Source: Trichaptum fuscoviolaceum
Taxonomy: Eukaryota; Basidiomycota; Agaricomycetes; Hymenochaetales; Trichaptaceae
DNA length: 64,000 nt
Assembly (NCBI GenBank): GCA_910574455.1
Contig: CAJSYZ010000012.1
Coordinates: 365,317-429,316 of the forward strand
Direction: 5' to 3'
Program-made: the position numbers and the translations under genes
Shown here: positions 55,998 through 64,000 of the stretch, piece by piece
Layout of the letters: each line of letters opens with the position of its first letter
Numbering within the stretch: the first letter of the stretch is position 1
The notes under the pieces: model-generated
What the model was told of the DNA's origin: nothing
What the model saw: only the letters and a program-made list of their open reading frames with translations
Databases searched by the model: none

Positions 55998-57198
55998 ATG
56001 CAGAACGCTACACCGCCTGTTCCTGCGCCCGGAGGCCCTCCTGGAGCGCCCCCCGTCGCACCCGTGCAGGCACCCGTACCCCCACAACCCCCAACTATGG
56101 ATGAGGCGACTCAGGCTATGCTGAACCAGTATATGGCCCCCTGGAGGGAGCAGATCGATCAGTTGCTTCAGCAGAATGCATACTTGAAGGGAGCGCTCGA
56201 AACGCGCGTCGCCGAACCGCGCGGTACGAAGGGTCCGAAGATTCCACCCCCAGGCTTGTTTTACGGCCCCAAGGGCGATGCCGCGGACAAGGACAAGCTT
56301 TCGTACAAAGCTTGGTCCGGTCAGGTACGGAACTACATCTCTATGCGCCCGCACGAGTTCCCGGACGAGCGTACGAAGTGCCAGTTCGCTGCGACTTACC
56401 TTCGAGGCCCTGCAGACGAGTGGGTGCGTCCCTACATGGACTCGATCCACAAGGGCGAGCCGGTCGCCATTTTCGACAAGTTGGACACTTTCTTGGAGTC
56501 TCTGGCTGCTGGATATGGTGAAGCTGATGCTGTTGCTGCTGCTGAAGAACGAAATTATGGCTCTCAGGCAGACTGGAACCGTGGCTGAGTATGCTGCTCG
56601 CTACAGGGCCCTCAAGGTCAAGACCAAGTGGGTTGCTGACGATAAACCATGGATTGCTTGGTTCCGGTACGGACTTTCGAACCGTTTTCGTACGGACCTG
56701 ACGCTCAAGAAGATGCCTGAGGACTTTGATGGGTATGTGAAGGCCTGTTGTGTCTACGATGATGAGCTGCGAGCCATCCGTGCCACAACTCGTACCAACC
56801 CCATCCCTCAGCGCACTGGAACTGCTTTCCAGACGCGTCAGACGTCGAACTCGAACCAGCCTCGTACCGGCGCGAGCCACCGTGACCCGAACGCGATGGA
56901 GGTGGACCAGATCAGTAGGGAAGAGGCGCTGCGCAAGGGGTTATGCTTCCACTGTGGCGAGAAAGGTCATATGTCCGCCAAGTGCCCCAAGCGCCACGCG
57001 TCTAATACCTCGAACCGTACGAACGTCAGTACGGCCTCGACACCCCAGGTACCGGCCCCAGCTCCCACTGCTTCGATCGCTGACGTCTCGGACGAGACCC
57101 CCCTCGTACCGAGCGGTACGACCGAACACCCAATCTCTGTTTCTGATGCTGCCAAAGTCCTTATGGCGCACCTCTCGAAGGAATCGGGTTTCAACTAG
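55998..57198 (+). CDS. gag: gypsy-2 Gag (one frameshift)
   Basis: ATG at 55998 (MQNATPPVPAPGG), a Pro-rich start, then the capsid region (KLSYKAWSGQVRNYISMRPH, IFDKLDTFLESLAAGYGEAD). Around 56550-56555 the protein sense moves by +1 into EIMALRQTGTVAEYAARYRA, consistent with one extra A in CGAAATTATG. It continues through KPWIAWFRYGLSNRFRTDL and the zinc knuckle CFHCGEKGHMSAKC (about 56944-56986) to TAG at 57196-57198. A protein of about 395 residues is normal for the family. The shift could be a real mutation or an assembly error. Confidence 0.82.
57186..57192 (+). promoter_or_regulatory. gypsy-2 gag-pol -1 frameshift heptamer
   Basis: GGGTTTC in gag phase reads G-GGT-TTC, a canonical X-XXY-YYZ site, one codon before the gag stop (GGT TTC AAC TAG). 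Shifting by -1 enters a frame reading APLETHNRFSCLENDVPVPS, the usual gag-pol linker type. Confidence 0.65.
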
Positions 57199-60100
57199 GG
57201 TCTCAGCGCATCGTCGCGCCGCTCGAGACCCATAACCGATTCTCTTGTTTAGAAAATGATGTCCCAGTCCCTTCTATGTCTACTAGTATACAGTCAATAG
57301 ACAAGAAGTTGCGCCGGTTCATTCGTTTTCCTGTGGAGAGTCAGCGATGGCAGAAAGATCTTAAGGATGAGAGCCTTCTTAGACAGTGGGGCCTCATCGA
57401 TATTTATTAACCGTACGGTTGTCGAACGGTTCGGGCTCCGTACGAGACCTTTGGTCCCTCGTACGCGGTTGTACAACGCAGACAACTCCTTGAACAATGT
57501 GGGCTGGCTCACAGATGAAGTGCCGATTAGTTTAACAGTCGGATTGCACACTGAGAACGTGACTGCAGTGGTGGCGGACATTGGGGACTATCCCCTGATT
57601 ATTGGGGTCGACTGGCTGCGACTCCACAACCCAGAGATCGACTGGGCGAACGACCAGATGACTTTTACGCGCTGTGCGAAGGCCTGTCAGCCTCGTACGG
57701 ACCGTACGGAGTTTCAGATGGAAGGTCCCCCGGAGTCAGACGCAGTGCGCACGGCTCGTACGGAGACCTCGAACCGCGCACGCCGCGCGAAGCCTCGGCC
57801 ACCTCCTCGAACTCGAGTGACGGTAGCTGAGCTCGAGGACGAACCGTACGACTCGGGTGGTACGGACGAACCGGTCAGCGAACGAGACAAAGTTCCGCCA
57901 GGCTTCCGGTATTCTGAGAAGTATTGGGATGTTTATCACGATTCTGAGGAATTCTTTGTCACGGATGACCCGTATTTCGCACAGCGGATCGCCGCTTCGT
58001 ATACCTGGTCTCAGGCAATTGCTGAGAAGACTGCAGTGAAGGAAGGCGAGAAGTCGTTCGAAGAACTCGTACCGCCGCAGTACCGCGATTTCGCCAAAGT
58101 CTTCTCGAAGGACCGGGCAGAACGCCTCCCCACCCGTAAACCGTACGACCATGCGATCGACCTCGTACCGGGTGCGGTACCTTCTTACAGCAAGATCTAC
58201 CCCATGGCGCCGAACGAGCGTACGGCGCTGAAGGAATTCATCGAGGAGAACTTGAGGAAGGGGTACATTCGACCCTCCAAGTCTCCGGCTGCGGCTCCGG
58301 TCTTCTTTATCAAGAAGAAGGACGGTTCGCTGCGCATGGTGGTAGATTATCGCAAGCTCAATGCGATGACTGTGAAGAACAGGTACCCACTGCCTCTCAC
58401 CACGGAGCTAGTCGATGCCTTGAAGAAAGCGAAGGTGTTTACGACCTTAGACCTTCGATCCGGGTACCACAACGTACGGATGAAGGAAGGAGACGAGTGG
58501 AAAGCGGCCTTTCGTACGCAGGAAGGCCACTTCGAACCGACGGTGATGACCTTCGGACTCACCAATGCTCCGGCGACGTTCCAGCACATGATGAACGACA
58601 TCTTCAAAGATCTGAATGGGGTGATTGTGATCATCTATCTAGACGATTTGCTGATTTTCTCTGAGAATGAGGAAGATCATGTCGAGCACGTTCGTACCGT
58701 ACTCGAACGGCTCGAGAAGCACGACCTGTTTGTCAAGCCGGAGAAGTGTAAGTTCCACCAGTCTTCTGTGGAATACCTAGGCATGGTTATCGGAGCCGGT
58801 ACGGTTTCGATGGACCCGGCCAAGGTCAGTGCGGTTCTGGAGTGGCCTACACCTGCAAAGGTCAAGGATATTCAAGCCTTCCTCGGCTTTGCGAACTTCT
58901 ATCGCCGGTTTATCGAGGATTACTCCCGGATCGTACGGCCTATGACCGAACTGCTTCGAAAGGACGTCCGGTTCGAGTGGGGTACGAGACAACAAGCCTC
59001 GTTCGACGAGTTGAAGCGTCGATTCACTCAAGCACCGGTGCTGGCCATGCCTGACCTTGAGAAACCATTTATTCTGGAGTGTGACGCTTCTGACTTTGCG
59101 ACAGGTGCAGTACTGTCGCAGGTCGGTACGGACGGTACGATTCATCCGGTGGCTTTCTACTCGAAATCGCTAAATGATGCGGAGCGAAACTATGAGATCT
59201 ATGATAAGGAGCTACTGGCTATCGTACGGTCGCTCGACGAGTGGAGACATTATCTCGAAGGGTCTCCACACAAGATCGACGTTGTCTCGGACCACAAGAA
59301 CCTGCTCTACTTCTCTGAAGCTCGCAATCTCACTCGCAGACAAGCTCGCTGGAGTATTTTCCTCAGTCGGTTCGACTTCACCATCCGACATCGCCCTGGC
59401 CGGCTTGGGGGCAAGCCAGACGCGATGTCACGTCGTACCGACCTCGAACCAAATGGTCCGGACAACACGAACCGGACTCTGTTGGATAGAGACTTGTTTC
59501 GCTTGCATGCGATGCGTCGAGGCATGGTACGGCTCGAGGGGGACACGGCGTTGTTGCGAAGGATCCGGAGTTCGAAGAGTTGGGATGAGGAATTGGTAGA
59601 GGCGATCGAGGCACTGAAGGGGAAGGCCCCGGTGTCCTTGAAGAAGGAGTTAGAGGACTGGAACACGGAGGATGGTCTGCTGCTGTACCGAGGGAAGGTC
59701 TACGTACCGAAGGACGAGGAAATTCGGCGAGATATTGTGAAATTACATCATGATTCTCTGCCGGTGGGACACCCCGGACGGTGGAAGACGTACGAGCTGG
59801 TGAGTCGCAACTATTGGTGGCCAGGGATGTCTTCTTTTGTCGAGCGGTACGTGTCCGGGTGCGATACCTGTATGCGCACCAAGAATATTCCCCAGCGACC
59901 GGTCGGACCGCTCGAACCGAACGAGGTACCGTCCGGACCATGGCAGACCATCTCCTGCGACTTTATCACGCAGCTGCCACCGTCTGAGGGTTTCGACGCG
60001 ATCTTTGTGGTGGTTGACCGGCTCACCAAGCAGGCGCACTTCGTACCAACGACGTCCGACGTTGACTCGACTCGTACGGCCGAACTGTTCGTGTCCGAGG

Positions 60101-61008
60101 TTTGGAAACACCATGGTACGCCTCGAAAAATCATCTCGGACCGCGGGCCACAGTTTGTATCACGCTTTATGAAGGAGTTCTTCAAGCGTCTTGGTATTAA
60201 AGGTGCTACTTTTCCTTCTTTCCACCCTCAGACTGACGGTCAGACCGAACGAGTAAATCAGGAGCTCGAACAGTATCTTCGAGCCTTCACAGATGTTCGG
60301 CAGGAGAACTGGGCTCGGCTGCTGCCTATGGCCGAGTTTGCGCACAACACTCGTGCGCATTCAGCCACTCGGACCTCGCCGTTCGCGCTGTTGTACGGGT
60401 ACGAGCCCGGGTTCGCCATCGTACCGAGTACGGGTCTTTCGACCGTACCAGCAGCTGATGACCGTATAGACATGCTGAAGAAGGCTCAGGACGATGCCAG
60501 GGCCGCGTTGGAAGTTGCTGCGGATCGTATGAAGCGCTACTACGACCAGCACCGTACGGACGTACCGGACATCGAACCAGGTGATCGTGTCTGGCTCGAG
60601 GCTCGCAATATAGCCTTGCCAGGTGCCAGGAAGCTCAATCATCGTCGACTCGGTCCGTACGAGGTCGTACGAAAGCTAAGTCCGCTAAACTATGAGCTAA
60701 AACGTCCAGCTTCGATGAAGGTGCACCCAGTCTTCCATGTCTCGCTCCTGACCAAGTACCAGTCGGACACGATCCCCGGACGTGTACAGACCCCTCCCGA
60801 GCCCGTACCAATCAATGGGGACATTGAGTACGAAGTTCAGGAGATACTGAACTCGCGTCGTACGGGCCGTACGCAGAAACTTCAGTATTTGGTTCGATGG
60901 AAGGGTTACCAGTCGGACGAAGATACCTGGCTCGACGCGGCTAATATGGAACACGCACAAGCTCGAATTCGTGCTTTCCATCGCAAATACCCATTGGCGG
61001 TACGGTGA
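57199..61008 (+). CDS. pol: gypsy-2 Pol polyprotein with chromodomain
   Basis: The linker is read in the -1 phase after gag (57199 to about 57370). The main frame then opens at 57367 with the protease motif FLDSGASSIFI, one nucleotide out of phase with the linker. It runs 1213 codons: RT with the active site IYLDDLLIFS; RNase H (ECDASDFATGAVL, YDKELLAIVR); integrase zinc domain (HHDSLPVGHPG ... CDTCMRTK); DDE core (CDFITQLP, VVDRLTKQAHFVP, SDRGPQF, HPQTDGQTERVNQELE); and a C-terminal chromodomain (LQYLVRWKGYQSDEDTWLDA). All catalytic residues look intact. The linker/protease shift probably breaks expression in this copy unless it is a sequencing error. Confidence 0.94.
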
Positions 61009-61052
61009 CCGTACGGATCGGTACGAACACGCACGCTGTTTAGCAGCGTCCT

Positions 61053-61065
61053 TGGAGGGGGGTAA
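61053..61065 (+). other. gypsy-2 polypurine tract
   Basis: TGGAGGGGGGTAA lies directly before the 3' LTR; the expected plus-strand primer site. Confidence 0.65.
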
Positions 61066-61645
61066 TGTCAGGAATCGCCACGGATTTACTTATTGTTTTC
61101 TTTTATTTTCCGTTTACTTATGATTTACTGATGCTTTTATTTACTTTCGATTCCTGACATCGTACGAGACACTCGTACGGTCTCGTACGGTCAGCGGTAC
61201 GCACTCGGTACGAAGCCCGTACGGCGCGTACACCTTTGCATCTGTCTGCACACGGGATTATTGTTTCTTTTCATTCTATTCACTAACGGACACCTTTTGG
61301 TGCGCTTGGGTTCAAACCCGGCGCGCCAGCGATGCTTATTCATCTTTCTATTTGTATTTCAAATTCGGATCGGACCACGGGTCCGTACGGACGGTGGCTT
61401 GGAGGAACTGTATAGTTCCTCCTGCGCTTGCCAAAAGCGCCCGTCCGCCTGAGAAGCACTCCACTTTTGGCCTCTTGTCAAGTGCTTCCCAGGTGACGTT
61501 ATATTTGTGCTTCTGATGTGTAGAATAGCTTAATTGACTTGTCAAGTGCTTCCCAGAGTGTGGAACCGCTTTGCATAGCCGCTGATCGTCCGATTTACGT
61601 TGTCCGAGGTCCTGAGAACGCATAGAACCACTCTGTGTCGTAACA
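61066..61645 (+). repeat. gypsy-2 3' LTR
   Basis: 580 bp; no difference from the 5' LTR was seen on direct reading. Confidence 0.95.
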
Positions 61646-61650
61646 GGCAC

Positions 61651-62063
61651 AGCAGTGGATCTTGAGGGTAAGTAATCGTTTCAGACTGAAGTCGAGTTAG
61701 TCAAGCTCACAATCAGAACAGATAATAAACTCTCCTTGCGCTGGTACGACACCCATGGATGCTTGCAGAACGAGTCAGTCGATACAGTGGACCAAATGCC
61801 TGTACTCATTGGCATGCTCATCATCTTTCAGCGGTTCAACAAGCGGATGTGGGGTCTTGATGCGGAAATCTTCGGGCTCACGCAAGAATGGGCGATCGGT
61901 CCACCATCACGAGCGTGAAGTCAAAGAATATGATAATATTAAGTTGGTTAGTGATACCTCGGCAGATGTACTGCCTATTATCAGCGCTGATCCATATTCG
62001 AAGTCAGCGAAAAGGTTCGGAGTTGCTGGAGCGCTTGTGACTGGAGCGATGGTATCATCCTGA
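61651..62063 (+). pseudogene. FunK1-type kinase-like fragment
   Basis: A frame reading SLRWYDTHGCLQNESVDTVD, then MPVLIGMLIIFQRFNKRMWG, resembles the region before the kinase core in fungal FunK1 (Pkinase_fungal) proteins, with a W-Y-D ... F-Q-R-F ... W-G pattern. It passes through a frame change near 61915 into KEYDNIKLVSDTSADVLPII and stops. No kinase core follows. gypsy-2 inserted just upstream, in what may have been an earlier exon. Assignment is tentative. Confidence 0.42.
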
Positions 62064-62946
62064 TCGAGGCGCTTCTTCTCGCTAGCAGGACGGCACAGTT
62101 CTTCCTCAAGGCACTGGATTGCTTCGTTCACTGTGAGTTCGTCCTCCTACGGCTTCTTCCCATGCCGACTCCCAAGTGAAGAAACTGTCGATTGTTGAGC
62201 CGGACAATGTCGTCAGTTAGAACGCCGCAGGCTGTCGTACCTACGTCAGGACAACTGCTGTCCCCAGAGCCGGCGCCTTACTGCTCTATATAGTCTGAGT
62301 CTATATCCCTCCGTCTTTTATTTTCCTCCTCTTAGAACCGAACGTAGGAGAGCAGGAGGGCGCTGAACGATGAGACCCAGTTAATAAACATTTACGAATG
62401 CATTTGACCGGTAGGAGCGGATGGAAACCAGTCCGTCTTTGCCTCCGGTCTTAACTCCTACATTGTCTTCGATCCCGCAAGTTATGATACAGACGAAGCT
62501 GCGTCAGATCCTATGTACATGACCATAGCAAACGCCAAGCTACGCATGAAGTAAGTCGTGTCCTTATACCTTTTTCTTGCGATCAATAATATCTTCGTAT
62601 TTGTCTTCTCTTAAAGGAGGAACTCCGTTCACCTACACCTCCGCATAACCATTACAAGAAATTGGGCTCTTACGGTGTGCTACCCACGCATAGCGGGAGT
62701 TCGATTGGTCGGAAGAATGCAACTACATGCGTTCGGTATACCTTGATGTATAGCTTCGACCATCAGCCAATGATTTTGCAGAGACTGGCTTCGAATCTGT
62801 CTTGTGGAACGTTATGCACATTTTCATAGTTGAGAGCTCTAATGCTTTCCATCGCGTTGATTCTTACATTCAAGCAATATAATTGTTCATGTGTGCGGGT
62901 TGTACGAGCGAAGCATCTTTGAATTTCAGAAACTAGTATGATATAA
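62064..62946. other. Region without a supported gene
   Basis: Short frames on both strands and no recognised motif. Confidence 0.35.
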
Positions 62947-63145
62947 TACACGCAAGCGCAAACTCGAGTATCAAAAGCAGCATAGAAGCACAGGTCATTC
63001 GATAATTGCAAAGAAACTAACACAGACGACACGCAAGCGCAAACTCGAGTATCAGAAGCAGCATAGAAGTACAGGCCATTTGATAATCGCAAAGAAACTA
63101 AGACAGTCTACAGACGACGCGCAAGCGCAAACTCGAGTATCAGAA
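62947..63145. repeat. 82/88-bp tandem repeat, about 2.4 copies
   Basis: Units start at 62947, 63029 and 63117 with ACRCGCAAGCGCAAACTCGA. Unit two has a 6-bp insertion (AGTCTA). The third copy is partial and ends just downstream of the 3' end of the minus-strand gene. Confidence 0.85.
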
Positions 63146-63178
63146 ACAATGAAGATAAAGGGAGTACGAGCCGCGCAA

Positions 63179-63931
63179 TCATGCTTCAGACGCAGTTGAC
63201 GATGCTAATGACATCGACAGTAAAGTGCGTCGCAGTTCATCCTTCAACTCCTCTTTAACGTTTCCTAACTCCCTCTTCACCTCATTCCGCAGGTACACCC
63301 TCACGCAATCTAACTTATAATCCTTTCGAACTATTAGAACTGCTTAAGGTGAATAAAAAAAACCCAACGTATGTGGTACCTGCGTTCAAGGACCTTGAGA
63401 GTCACGCTCATCTCATCGAAGGACTTCTTTAGTTTGTCATAACGTATGGCCCTATCGACATGGGTCATGTTCGTTATGTCCTCTCCCTTCCTGGAAAGGG
63501 AAGTTAGGTCCCTACGTTATAATTCAGCATGGTGTCTAATAGTAATCAACAGGATACGTACTTGACAAGAGCTTCCATCGCCTGTTGTTGTTCCGAGCCT
63601 TCGTCTTCATTTCCTTCTCGCAATGCCGACATCATGTCCTCGCAAAGAGTCCTGAGGCCTTCCGCCGCGAGTTTTAGACTCTCGGCCTTCTATTACAAGA
63701 AAATGTGAGTACGAGGGGTTTTTTTAAATCAGAGAATCGGTTACTAACCTCTGAGACTTCTTGGCACTTCTCGAATGGGTGCTTAACAGACGATAAGCCT
63801 GGAAATTCCGCGACAAAGTGCCGCAGAATCAGCCAAGCGATCTCCGACCCGAACGTGCGGCCGACAGCGGCTGCGCCGCTGTCTTGAGCCTCGAGATCTC
63901 GATCTTGCATCTCGATTTCTGCGTGTGACAT
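63179..63931 (-). CDS. Small helical protein of unknown function
   Basis: Four exons on the minus strand, about 179 residues. The start ATG at 63931 gives MSHAEIEMQDRDLEAQDSGA. GAG|GTTAGT to GTAATAG joins exon 1 to KAESLKLAAEGLRTLCEDMM. CAA|GTACGT to TTTCCAG joins GEDITNMTHVDRAIRYDKL. CAG|GTACCA to GTGAG joins VYLRNEVKRELGNVKEELKD. The stop TGA is at 63179-63181. All three joins keep one frame, which strongly supports the model. The protein is charged and helical, with coiled-coil potential in its C-terminal half. No family recognised. Confidence 0.65.
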
Positions 63932-64000
63932 TTTAAAAGAATACTGGGTAGACGCGTAAAAGCTGGATGATTGGACGGTAGGATCTGGAGATCGTGTGGG

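Larger units (their letters stand above)
55322..61645 (+). mobile_element. Ty3/gypsy chromovirus-type retrotransposon gypsy-2
   Basis: LTRs of 580 bp each (55322-55901 and 61066-61645) that look identical by eye, flanked by the 5-bp duplication GGCAC (55317-55321 and 61646-61650). Interior: self-priming site, gag with zinc knuckle, -1 frameshift site, pol with chromodomain. The sequence is unusually rich in CGTACG-type words. Identical LTRs indicate very recent insertion, yet gag and the gag-pol linker each show a 1-nt shift. Confidence 0.96.

Overview
The window looks like nuclear DNA of an agaricomycete (mushroom-forming basidiomycete) fungus. Introns are short GT-AG introns of about 50-65 nt. 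There is a KDZ-family transposase with its cysteine cluster, two chromodomain Ty3/gypsy retrotransposons, four-pass membrane proteins fused to tyrosine-kinase-like (TKL) kinase domains, and an Spt5-like NGN/KOW protein. Most of the window is accessory DNA: nested transposons, broken gene copies and lineage-specific genes. No intact housekeeping gene was found.

Layout. 0.17-4.74 kb: a non-coding DNA transposon with an 8-bp target duplication and two mirrored arrays of degenerate repeats. 4.7-6.6 kb: no supported gene. 6.6-15.4 kb: broken, intron-bearing copies of four housekeeping or cell-wall genes, all on the + strand (exportin CSE1, Paf1-complex LEO1, alpha-1,3-glucan synthase AGS, TFIIF-alpha). 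They are separated by a hairpin repeat family that carries CACGTGA. 16.4-20.35 kb: a membrane pseudokinase gene (paralogue 1). 20.76-31.48 kb: a short hAT-type element with exact 8-bp target duplications, split by gypsy-1 (21.09-30.80 kb). Gypsy-1 has extra ORFs both before gag and after pol. 32.2-35.8 kb: paralogue 2, minus strand, with the kinase motifs kept. 37.9-38.6 kb: an inverted-repeat element with two outward-facing tRNA-like sequences around telomere-like repeats. 39.6-41.4 kb: paralogue 3, broken by a nonsense codon and then cut off by a KDZ element (41.4-about 46.0 kb). 46.4-54.4 kb: three nuclear-looking genes: an Spt5-like protein, a small protein with a basic tail, and an AT-hook protein whose AT-hooks are each split by a 58-nt intron. 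55.32-61.65 kb: gypsy-2, with two LTRs that look identical and a 5-bp target duplication. 61.7-64.0 kb: a fragment resembling FunK1 kinases, an 82/88-bp tandem repeat, and a small helical-protein gene on the minus strand.

How the parts fit. Both gypsy elements carry sequence hallmarks of Tf1-type self-priming: the primer-binding site is complementary to an internal LTR segment where the transcript should start. Both also have a canonical -1 slippery heptamer at the end of gag. The three membrane kinases are a local paralogue cluster at successive stages of decay. The 6.6-15.4 kb block looks like serial capture or duplication of gene fragments. Exon boundaries are inferred by eye from splice signals and homology, so the outer limits of multi-exon genes are approximate.
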